Source: Saprolegnia diclina VS20 (Eukaryota; Oomycota; Saprolegniomycetes; Saprolegniales; Saprolegniaceae). Taken from it: 64,000 nucleotides of DNA. The notes under the pieces were generated by a model that searched no databases, was not told the DNA's origin, and was given only the letters and a program-made list of their open reading frames with translations. Shown here piece by piece: positions 53,230-62,660 of the stretch. The position numbers were made by a program, and so were the translations under genes. Position 1 is the first letter of the stretch, and every line of letters starts with the position of its first letter. The stretch is taken from contig NW_008246069.1 in the NCBI RefSeq assembly GCF_000281045.1, forward strand, positions 337,955-401,954, written 5' to 3'.

Positions 53230-54033
53230 TTACGGTAAAAAGTCGCCCAGGTTCAACTCGTCGTCGTCCCCCGACACGAGGTTCAGCCCGTCGTCGTCGT
53301 CATCTTCGCCCGAGTGTGCGATCTCTTGCTCCTGCGGCTCGATGATCTCGACGCTGCTCGTATCGTCGTCGTCGTCGTCGTCGTCTTCCACGTCCGCCTC
53401 GTCCTCTTCGCCGCTGAGCACCAAGGGCGAGTTGTACGCACCGCTCGGGCGCGCGAGTTCCGTGATCGTCGTCACAAACGACGGGTCGAGCCGGCACGCT
53501 TTGATCAAGAGCTGGTCCCGCCACGACTCGTGGCCGTGGAAGAGGTCGTTGCCGTACGTTTCCAACGCGTCCGAGAAGAGCTCCATTTTGGTCTTGCTGT
53601 CAATCGAGTCGAGCAAGCGCTGGATGCTCGGCGAATGCGTGCTGAGCGGGGCTTGCGCCTGCTTGTACGCAGCGCCGCTGGCCTTGGCGTTCTTCATGTT
53701 GAAGTTCTTCGCATCGTTTTTCGAGAACGGGCGATGCGGGCTCGCTGAGACCACATGGCGGTCTTCGTCGTCATCGTCTTCGTCATCGTCGTCGTCGTCG
53801 TCGTCGTCATCATCGTCGTCGCCGAGGTCGATCACGTCCACAGCGTCCTTGCGCAGGCGCTTGCCCTGCGGCGACGCGTCGTCCGTGTCCTCATGGGGTC
53901 GCTTCCCGAGCACCGAGAGCGGATCGTCCTCGTCAAGCTCGACGTCCTCGGTCTCGGCGCCGTCGTCGACGACCGCCACATGCACGTCGTCGTCGTCCGT
54001 GATCGTCCGCTCGAGCTCCACCATGCTGCTCAT
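53230..54033 (-). CDS. Acidic low-complexity protein, unknown function (267 aa)
   Basis: Single exon from MSSMVELERTITDDDD. It holds a basic KRPHED...GKRLRKD stretch that could be a nuclear signal, a run of 13 Asp with interspersed Glu, then a folded-looking middle (IQRLLDSIDSKTKMELFSDALETYG; SWRDQLLIKACRLDPSFV), and further Asp runs before an LNLGDFLP end. The acidic runs resemble histone chaperones or nuclear adaptors, but nothing identifies the family. The LLDSIDSKTKMEL segment is the best query for a remote-homology search. The TTG/GTG codons upstream are not starts in a eukaryote. Confidence 0.7.
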   Translation of the reverse strand: MSSMVELERTITDDDDVHVAVVDDGAETEDVELDEDDPLSVLGKRPHEDTDDASPQGKRLRKDAVDVIDLGDDDDDDDDDDDDDEDDDDEDRHVVSASPHRPFSKNDAKNFNMKNAKASGAAYKQAQAPLSTHSPSIQRLLDSIDSKTKMELFSDALETYGNDLFHGHESWRDQLLIKACRLDPSFVTTITELARPSGAYNSPLVLSGEEDEADVEDDDDDDDDTSSVEIIEPQEQEIAHSGEDDDDDGLNLVSGDDDELNLGDFLP

Positions 54034-54144
54034 CCGGCCCAGGTTGAGATTCGCGTTTTGCAGCACGTGCTGCGGGGCATTCCAAACGCTTTCTGGCTGC
54101 TACACTACCGAATTGTATTGCACATTAAATATACGTATTTTATC

Positions 54145-54268
54145 ATCCGGATATACCATCCGTATCCGGACGTGTTTCTGTGCCCAATCCCATTGAGTGT
54201 TTGTATGGCCCCAACCATCCGGATACCACAATACCAAAAGTAACAACGTCCAAACCCCGCGTCCGGAT
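54145..54268. promoter_or_regulatory. Cluster of ATCCGGAT octamers
   Basis: Two perfect copies (54145-54152 and 54217-54224) and two 7/8 copies (54163 and 54261) lie 110-235 bp upstream of the acidic-protein ATG. Confidence 0.5.
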
Positions 54269-54532
54269 ACGGTGACGACGCGCCAATGCCACGACAACCG
54301 GCGTTGCCGCCATGTTTTCCGTACAAGTCGACGTCGACGATGGTCTTAGCGCAGGAGAAGATGGCGCAAGCAGCGCATGGACTTTATGCTTGAATATGCG
54401 AAGGTACGCGGCTCGATGGCAGCACTGGTAGATGCATCTGGCCGCGGAGGGCGATCGAAGGCCAAGGAGCTCAAATCTTTGGAACAAACAAAACAGCGAG
54501 TCTATTGAGGTGGGTCTAGAAGGGACGGCGCG

Positions 54533-55645
54533 TTAGCCGTAGTGGAGGAAGAGGCGTAGCCGACTGCGCATCTCGGAGCTTTCCATCGATGAAAAGCACG
54601 CTTCCGGCAACACGTTGCAGAGTGCATTGAGGAGCTTGATTGGAGACTGGGTGCAAATCGCGTCTTCAGTGAGCCCGACGGCTTCGCACCACGCGCCGCG
54701 GACGACGCCGGTGGCGGTTGCCAGCTTCTGAACAAAGGCGTCGCGGTCGCGCGCCGAGTGCCAAATGTTCCAGATGGTCGGCCACGGCTGGCCTTGGAGC
54801 TCGAGAAAGTGCTTGCGGATCTTGCGCGCTTTGCGAAGGTGCGCATCTAGCTCGGCTTTGTGCGCCTTTTGACGCGTGATCCAGGCTTCGCTCGAGGGGT
54901 CGATGAGCTGGAGGCAGAGATCGTCGAGGGTTCGTGTCCGAACAGGCAGCAAGGTGACGGCGACACGGCAGGTGGGGCATGACAGAGACTTGAGGAGCCA
55001 GTGCTGGAGGCAGCTGCCGCAAAACGAGTGCGAGCACGAGAGCGTCATCGACTCGATAAAGTACTCGAAGCAGACGGGGCACTTGAGCGGCGACTGGCCG
55101 AGGCCTGGCTTGGTCGCCTCTTCGCGCTCGAGCGTTCGGAAACGCTTCTGCACCGAGAGCTCGCGCGGGTCTTTGGCCAGCTTGCGCTTCTCGGCCGACG
55201 AGAGCGGGCTCGTAGGCGCTACCATGGGCTGCCGATTGAGCGGGTTCTTGGTCACGAGGACAATCTTCGAGTTGCCACGGCCTTCCAGGAAGCACTTGAT
55301 TTCAAAGCTGTCGCTGAGGTGCTTGGCGAGCACGATGACGTCGCCGTGGAAGATCTCGATCGACGTACCGCGCTTGAGCTCATCGCCATTGACGGACGTG
55401 CCATGCTTGCTCTCGAGGTCCTTGATGAACCAGCGGACTTGGTCGTTGCTGTCAAAGAGGCACGGGTATATCTTGGCGTGCTTCTTGCTCACGCTGCGCG
55501 AGAGCGCGGCCTCGGACGAGAACGAGAGCTCGCAGTCGCGGCTGCGGCCGATGCACACGGGCGTGAGCTCGAAGACGCGCTGCGCCTCGGCGGGGCTCGG
55601 CATCGTCTTCGGCGTCTCCATCGCCTTTTCCGGAATGCATGCCAT
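54533..55645 (-). CDS. FHA-RING E3 ubiquitin ligase, RNF8/CHFR-like (370 aa)
   Basis: Single exon from MACIPEKAM. An FHA domain (IGRSRDCEL at 32-40, SKKH at 53-56, GTSVNG at 82-87) binds phosphothreonine. A C3HC4 RING follows (C189, C192, C204, H206, C209, C212, C223, C226). RNF8, CHFR and fungal Dma proteins share this order and act in DNA-damage or mitotic checkpoints by ubiquitylation. After the RING come a Lys/Arg-rich coiled coil and a helical C-terminal region of about 90 residues with no known name. The ATG 45 codons downstream of the longest frame start is used because upstream codons are not ATG. The gap to SMPD4 carries the ATCCGGAT motif. Confidence 0.88.
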   Translation of the reverse strand: MACIPEKAMETPKTMPSPAEAQRVFELTPVCIGRSRDCELSFSSEAALSRSVSKKHAKIYPCLFDSNDQVRWFIKDLESKHGTSVNGDELKRGTSIEIFHGDVIVLAKHLSDSFEIKCFLEGRGNSKIVLVTKNPLNRQPMVAPTSPLSSAEKRKLAKDPRELSVQKRFRTLEREEATKPGLGQSPLKCPVCFEYFIESMTLSCSHSFCGSCLQHWLLKSLSCPTCRVAVTLLPVRTRTLDDLCLQLIDPSSEAWITRQKAHKAELDAHLRKARKIRKHFLELQGQPWPTIWNIWHSARDRDAFVQKLATATGVVRGAWCEAVGLTEDAICTQSPIKLLNALCNVLPEACFSSMESSEMRSRLRLFLHYG

Positions 55646-55797
55646 TTGAATTTGCTTTGGGATTTGAATTGCGCGTCGTGGATTGGTCAAAAGTCAAGAT
55701 AATGGCCGCGATGCCATTGGCTCGAATACACTCGACGCGGTCGTCGGATTGGATCGCTTGAAATCGGCATGTGCCGATTGTACTCGGGTCGTATCCT

Positions 55798-55822
55798 CCG
55801 GATAGTCGACGGCTATCCGGAT
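55798..55822. promoter_or_regulatory. ATCCGGAT motif pair between FHA-RING and SMPD4 genes
   Basis: One perfect octamer (55815-55822) and one 7/8 copy (about 55797) in a 240-bp divergent gap, so it may serve both genes. Confidence 0.45.
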
Positions 55823-55886
55823 GTTCTAGCCCGTGATATTGGTCGACCAGCGCCCACATAAAGTTTGCGACGTCCGAAGGGCCGAG

Positions 55887-57977
55887 ATGGAGACGCTCAA
55901 GTACGACGAGCTCCTCCGCGCGGGCGAGCCCGGCGCCATGACGATTGCGGCCGCCTGCCTGCGCCTGCAGAAGCTGCTCTCGACGGAGCTCTCGACGCCA
56001 CTGCACCTGCACTCGGTCGAGAGCCGGCGCAAGTTCTTTGCGTTCCTGCCGCGCTTCCTGGATCGCGTCTTTGGCGAAGAGCAAGAAAAGCAAGCGTCGT
56101 CGTCCAAGGTGAGCGCATGGATGACACAGTCGTATGGCGTGCTGCACGAGCCGTCGCCATCGACGTCGGCGGTCGCCAAGCCCGCGACAGGCCCGAACGC
56201 CCATCTCGGCGAGCATGGCCAAGCGCTGGTCCAGCTCTTTGAGACGGCGCTGTACGAGTTCGTCTTCAACATCTCGCACGCCGTGCGTTTTCGCCTCGAC
56301 TTGACGTGCTTGCCCAACCCAGCCCAGGTCGAGATCCGCAACAGCGGCGGCGTACGTCGACCTTCCCACGACCATGGCCCCATCGCATGCTGCATGTAGA
56401 TTCCGCCAATGCAAGCCAAACTCTACTCGACGTCGACGCTGAGCATGAATGGCAAAACGCAGTGCCTCATGGTCCCGATCCAGACGTACTTTCTCTTTAG
56501 CCTCCTCCGGTACCCAGTCTCGACGTCCAAGCTCAAGCGGCCGATCGCGACGCCAACCTCCACGTCCGCGCCGTCCTCCTCGTCTTCGTCCGTAGCCTCG
56601 ACGACCAACTACGCATGGCGGTCGTTCTCGACGAACGGTGTCTCGATGCTCACGGAACGTCACCCGTACAACGTCCTCTTGCAGTACTACCTCTCGACGT
56701 TCTTGCCGCACGGGCCCGAGAAGCTCGGCTTCAAGAGCTCTCAGAAGCAGAGCATGGAGCTCTTCTTATCGCTCCTCATTGAGCTCTGGCTGCGCCAAAA
56801 CCACGTCTTGTACGAAGGTACCGTCGCCAAGGTCCTCGACCAGTACACGCCGCCGACCGACGACGTCCTCAGCGCGCTCCTCCTCACGCTCGTCCATGTG
56901 CTGTCGGACAGCCACATTCCGCTGCTCTTGCATCCGAGCACGCACGTCGTGCTCAAGACGCTCCAAAAGCCATTGTACGACTTTTTTCAAATCGGCTTTT
57001 GCCGCGCGACGCCGTCGACCAACCCGACGTCGTTCTACATGCTGGCCGACGTCTTGCTCGCGTACCTAGCGCCGTGGCAGTGCGTGCAGTGGGCCGCATC
57101 CTCGCCCACTTCGTCGACCTTTTCCGCATCGTACACGCCATATGTGCTCGCGAACCTGCATTTCTACACGGGCCTCTTTGGCGTCTTTGTCACGGCGGCC
57201 CGGGACTTGGAGTGGGACGCCACCAGTCTCGACCTGCTCCGCCGTGCGCTGGACCTCTTCTCGCCCGAACTGCTTGCGCTCCTAACGCGCGCAGCGACCG
57301 AATCGTTGTCGGTCGCCGAAGCACACGTGCTCCAGCGCCACGTCATCGAGTTTGGGGCGACGCCGCCGTCCCTCGCCGACTTTCGGCGCAACGGCGAGCA
57401 CCTCCTCGACAAGATGCAGTACATGAAGGACGTGCACCCGCGCGTCAGCAGCTCGAGTACCTTTTTGAACGCCGTGTTTACGACCTCGGCCGCGACCGCG
57501 TCGCTGGAAAGCCAAATCGACAGCGTTGGCGCGCGCCTCCGCGTCGTCTTGGCCATTCCCGAGACGTACGTCCCCGTCTCGGTCGTGACGACGACCCCGC
57601 TCACGACGTTTTCGCTGGCGTCGCTCAACCCAGCGCGGGACGGCCTCGCGCTCCTCTCGGCCGCCGGGCGCCGCCAAGTCGCCAACGGCCTTCGCCTCTG
57701 CACGACGGACGCGGTGACGTACGTGGGCGACCCGATGCTCAAGCCGATCTCGTCGTACGAGATCCCGTGTCTCGTGCGCCTCTTGTACCGGCTCTCGATG
57801 GCCATCAACGTGCTCTTGGGCTTGCCAAACCCGTACGAAGGCAAGACGACGCTCGACGAGAAGCTGCAGACGCCGACGACCGAGACGTTTCGCGTCAACC
57901 TCCGATTCCTTGCGGCCAAGACCAATGTCGCGTGGCTGCTGCTCTTTCTGCTTGGGACGTATCTGCTGCTGTGGTAA
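55887..57977 (+). CDS. SMPD4: Sphingomyelin phosphodiesterase 4 (neutral sphingomyelinase 3)
   Basis: Model: two exons, 55887-56351 and 56400-57977, phase 0, 680 aa (human 866). SMPD4 is a nuclear-envelope/ER protein reported to hydrolyse sphingomyelin and to bind nucleoporins. Conserved with the animal protein: TERHPYNVLLQYYLSTFLP with a following FLSLLIELWLRQN helix, and near the C-terminus GRRQVANGLRLCTTDAV, IPCLVRLLYRLSMAINVL and a tail-anchor helix (VAWLLLFLLGTYLLLW). It lacks metal-sphingomyelinase (exonuclease-phosphatase) motifs, as does human SMPD4, so catalysis is not evident from sequence. The C-terminal membrane anchor fits the family. Confidence 0.85.
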
Positions 57978-58028
57978 TCTGCCCCTTTCTATATACTACA
58001 TCCGATCGCTTTTGTCTTTTGTATCGAC

Positions 58029-58049
58029 TTGATACGTTGATACTTGATA
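58029..58049 (+). promoter_or_regulatory. TTGATAC repeats in SMPD4/DDT-bromodomain 3' junction
   Basis: Two full TTGATAC units and one TTGATA within 21 bp, between the stops of two convergent genes. Same motif and same context as the 12.98-kb and 37.3-kb junctions. Confidence 0.4.
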
Positions 58050-58092
58050 GGTGGTGTTGGAGAGCAAAATTACACGTTTACGCAGGCGCTTG

Positions 58093-61000
58093 TTACTCGC
58101 TGTCGTTGCTGTCGCTGCTGTCGTCGTCGTCGTCGTCACTGCTCGACGACGAAAAGTACGACGAAGACGACGACGACTGGTACAAGGTTTCCGAGTGGCC
58201 CGAGAGCGCACCGTTGCGGTGGTGCGTCGTCGATGCGGGCGGCGGCGGCGGCGACGGCGCTTTCGGGGGTGGCGGCGGCGTCATCGGCGGCGGCGGCACG
58301 GGACTCGCCGGCTTCTTGGCGTCCGAGTCGCTCGAACTCGAACTACTACTGCTAGAGCTACTGCTGCTGCTACTGCTGATCGTCTTGGTCTTGCGCGGCC
58401 GCGGCGCAACGATGGCCATTGCCGCCTTGGTTTTTGACGTGACGGGCGGCGGCAACGGCGTTATCAGCGGCGCCTTGGCTTGGCGCGCCACCAGCTTCTT
58501 CTTGGCCGGCGTGTCCGACTCGTCGCTGTCCCAGACATCTGGCTTGGCTTTGGGCTTGGGCGGCGCTCGGCGCGCTATCGAGCGCGTCGGCTTGGGCGTC
58601 GGCTTGGGCGGGGCCACGCGCTTTGGCCGGCGAGGCGGCGCATCGCTTGAACTCGAATCGCTCGAATCGTCGTCGCTCGAGTCGTCGTCATCGTCGTCAT
58701 TGTCGCTCGAGGCATCCGACTTGGCATGGTACTCCTCCTCGTCGTCGCTCTTGCTCTTGGCCGCGCTGCTGCGTGTCGCGTCGTCTTCGGCCATGGCGTC
58801 GACGCCGTGCTTCTCGGCCTCGAGGACGTAGCCGGCGCAGACCCGTTCCAGTGCGTTGGCATACTCGACAATCAGCGCGCCCTCCGAGTTGTACGTGCAG
58901 CAGTTGCTCCAGATGAGGTCCATGTCGTGCTTGAAGCTGGTCCACGTCTACAGATCATCGTCGTATCGTCCTCTCTCCCGGCAGTCCACGTACGGCATAG
59001 TAGCTCGCCTTGATTCGCGCCTTGACCGTACCGAGGTCCATCGGATGCTGGATAATGCGCAGGTAGTCCGGACATCCATCGGCGATCGGGTCGACCGGGC
59101 GCGTAAACAGCGGCTACGACGAGACGGACGCGATCACAAAAGAGGCTCATGGAGTAGGATCGCGCGATACCGCTTTTTCTTCCTTGATGATGGCGTCGAC
59201 AAGCGCGAGGCAGACCGTGTGCAGCGGGTACACGGACGACTGGACTTGCGACCAGTCGATCCACGTCGAGACGGAAGAGCTCGAGTGGCTGCGGGTGCTG
59301 CGCGTTCGTCGGTGGCGCCGCGACTCGTCGGCCGACGACCCGCCGTTCTGGTCGTCGTCGTCGTCCCACTCGCGCTGCCGCCGGGACGCGCGGTGCGCCC
59401 TACACAATGCAGATTAAGCAAACCGACCAGATCGAAGCGCAATATTGTACCGCTCCATGGCCAACTTGCGCTTGGCCTGCTCTTCCCGCTGGGCGGGCGT
59501 GAGGCTGCTGTCCGAGCTGTTGCTCGTGCGACGTGCGAGCCGCACGAGGCGCTCCGACGGCTTTTCGTCCCACGACTCGTCCTACTCGATAGGATCAGAT
59601 CGTAGAGGGATACGTGGCAGCACGTACGGCCGAGTCGTCGTGCTCGCTCGTTTGTGATTTGATGCGCGTGGTCGCAATGCGCGACGAGGCTCGGCGCGGA
59701 AGGCTCTGCATCTGCCACAGCAAGTGCTGCTGGTGCTGCTTCTTCTCCATCGCTTCCTGTGCAACCTCGCCCGCCTTGAGGATTTGGATCAAGCGACCCT
59801 TGAGTCTACAGAGCAACGTCGTTTGCGCTCTCCGGACACCAAATGCTTGGTGTACCGCTGCTGGGCGACCGAGCCATCGAGAGCAAACTGCGTGTCGAGC
59901 ACGTGACGCAGGCCGTCGACGGTCATGCTGACAACGCGCCAATTGCTGGGGCCGGACGGCGGATCAGGGAGGCCCATCGCAAGGTTCTCAGCCTCTTGCG
60001 CGTCGCGCTGACGCTTGCGCGTGTTGTACATCTCGAGGAGGTACTTGTACTCGGGCGGGTACGACGAGTGGTGGTGGTGTTTCTTCTTGGAGCTGCTCTT
60101 CTTCTTGGAGCTGTTGCTGCTCGTCGACTTCTTGACTGACGAGCTGCTGCTCTTCTTCTTCGCTTTGGACGACGACGACGACTTGGTCGATGAGGATGAC
60201 TTGGGCTTCTTTCGGTCGACGACCGGCGGCGGCGGTGGCGCTTGGCGCGGCTGCCGGCGGCGTGGCCACCCACGGGCGTCGTTGACGAGGCATTCAAAGC
60301 ACTTCCAGTCGCCATGCGGCTTCTTGAGGAGCGGCGGGTCCAGGAGTGCCATGTCGTAGAGCTTGTTGCAGAGGTGGCAGAGCACATGGGTCTCTGGCGC
60401 GCCGTCGTCGTCCTTGGGCTCCGACTTGGTATTCACTTCTGGGATCGAGGGCAGCGGTGGCTTGACCGCGTCCTCCTCCTGCTCGTTCTCCTCGTGTAGT
60501 CGAGGCTTCTTGGCCGACGACGACGATTTGCGGCTCGACGACTTGCGCCTCGACGCCGACTCGGACGTCGACGACTTCTTCTTCTTCTTCTTCTTCTTCT
60601 TGTCCTTCTTGTCCTTTTTCCGAGACGACGACGAGTCGCGCTTGCGCTTGAGGCTGCCGCCCACGAGAGTCTCGTCGTACTCGTCTGTCGGCAGCGGGAT
60701 CGCCGCCATGCCCTCGTTGTTCTCGATCCCGTACTGCATCGAGATGCGCAGCTTGTGGGGCGTCGCGTACCGCACGTGGCAGTTGACCGATCTACCATCA
60801 CATGCACATCCTTAGGACCTTAGGACCCTCGGGACAAGGACGTACGCCGGAGCGCGCTGCCAAAGCGGCTTGTCTTCGGCGTAGACCCAGCAGCCGTCGT
60901 GAAAGAACCAATAAATAGACCCGTTGTCGTCCTCGCCAAGGGCCTCGGGCCGCTACGTACGTCAGATGCCACCAAGTTGATACATGGCATGCGTACGAGC

Positions 61001-62018
61001 TGGTTGAACTTGTCGTCGTCGTCCTTGTCTTTGCTTGGCGCCGAGAGCGCGGCCACGTGCTTGCGGATGTCGCTGCAAGATTGCAACCGGCCTTCGCAGA
61101 GCCATTGCAAGATGAGCGCCTAGAGGCAGGAGGATGCAGGAGAGAAGAAGATGGAGCGGACCGTACGCGCTCGCGGAGACCAACGTCCTTGTACTCGCCG
61201 GGCATTGGGTTGACGACAAAGTGGCGCTGCCAGTTGTTGCTGTCGCCGAGCTTGCGCTGCAAGATACGCTCCCACTCGTGGCACCTACGTGGCAACATGA
61301 GACATGTGTGCGCCCATACGTGGAGTACATTTTGGCCTTTTCGATCTTTTGGCCCGCGTCGCGACAGAGCCGGTAGTGCACCTCGGCAAGGATCGCATTC
61401 GCAGCGCCCGACGTGACGTCTTCGCCGTGGATGAGCGCCATTTCGAGGTCCTAAGTCCAATTTGACACTCATGAGCGCCGATGGTCAGGACGGGCGTCGC
61501 CGTCGCCATCGTGTCTTCCCGTCCACTCAAACGACGCAGGTCGTATGCGAGCCAGAGCGTCGAAGGTAGAGAGGGGACCGCGACGGATGGGCGGCGCGCG
61601 GTCAGAGGCGGCGACCTACCGTGCGCGAGATCGGCGGGATCTTGAGCACCGCGCCAAACACACGGAGAAAGCTGCAGGCTTGCGCGACTTCGACCATGGA
61701 CCGCAGGATCTCGAGCGGGCCGAGGTGCTCGGGGAGGACCTCGCGCTTCATCGGCAGCGCCGTCGGGCTCGGCGCCGATCCGGTAAAGTTCTTGTAGTCG
61801 ATCTCTTGCTCGCTTCCATCATCATCCGAGCCGCTCCCGCTTCCTTGCGCCTTCTCGTCGTTGGACGTGCTCATGCTGCCGCTGTGGTAGCTCTCGTCGT
61901 CCGAGCCCTTGTCGTCCATCGAGACGTCGCCCTCCGGCGGCGGCGACGGCGGTGATGGCGGCGGACCCGTCGACGGCGTCGCCGCGACCGGCAACCCGCC
62001 TGCGGTGGTGGGCACCAT
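58093..62018 (-). CDS. DDT-WHIM-PHD-like-bromodomain chromatin-remodelling protein (1105 aa)
   Basis: Model: eleven exons from 62018 to 58093 (62018-61620, 61450-61329, 61284-61167, 61119-60997, 60952-60846, 60791-59856, 59805-59628, 59581-59451, 59399-59171, 59113-58994, 58947-58093); phases close to 1105 codons. A DDT domain (LPEHLGPLEILRSMVEVAQA, VFGAVLKIPPISRTDLE) near residues 80-175 is followed by WHIM2 (LGEDDNGSIYWFF, about 257-272). Such pairs recruit ISWI ATPases in ACF1/BAZ/CECR2-type complexes. A Lys/Ser-rich run leads to a PHD-like finger (CHLC...WKCFECL, 428-458), then a bromodomain (about 755-860) with PVDPIADGCPDYLRII, HPMDLGTVK and the acetyl-lysine Asn N841. The tail is Ser/Asp/Pro-rich with long homopolymers. 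The longest intron, 61451-61619, is three times the usual size and could hide a small exon. Confidence 0.85.
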
Positions 62019-62660
62019 CTATTTTTATTGTCTTTTGCATTTTTATAATTTTCGCCCTCCAAAGCTTATACTGTATTTGCGTCGCTTGCCGTTTGCCGAG
62101 TCGCGAGGCCGTGCCCCGGGGCACACAGAATTTTTCCGCCCATAGAAAAAGACAAAAATGTCATGCAAACCAACGACAGAGAGGAAATAGCAAGTATCGC
62201 AGGAGGTCCATTCTACTCGGCGGCGCTCTTTGTCTCTATTTAGAGGCGCTTGTGACTGACGCTGGACGCGGCCTAGCCATTTCTATGCAGCACGAGGACT
62301 AGGGTAGTGGAGATTCGCAGATAGTACGAGTGCAGTCGGCTCGCTAGAGCCTTTGGCCTCTGGGTAGTGGATAGCCTCTGCATACACCATCTAACTACAT
62401 GTAGTGTTTGGCTACTGAAGGACCTCTGAATGACCTCGGAAGGCCAAGAAGAGCGCCTGGATAGTGTTTGGAGTGACGACTTCGGCTCGCCTCTTGAGTT
62501 GTAGCTCCTGGATTCAATTTTTGGATAGATATTTGGATAGCCTTTTGGATAGGCTTGGAGGGCCTTTTTGGATTTAGCAGCGTTGTCAAAGCAGTATATA
62601 TATATGGTGCGGACGACATTATTGTCTTCATATGCATGCAGATGCGCCGTCGATATGGTC
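62019..62660. other. AT-rich intergenic region
   Basis: 640 bp between two minus-strand genes: the promoter of the DDT-bromodomain gene and the 3' flank of the next. It has TTTGGATAG-type short repeats (62518-62560) and a TATATATA run. I see no gene. Confidence 0.5.

Noticed and set aside
53760..53830. CGTCGT-rich run as a microsatellite or CRISPR-like repeat
   Set aside because: It is the Asp-codon run of the acidic protein and has no spacers.
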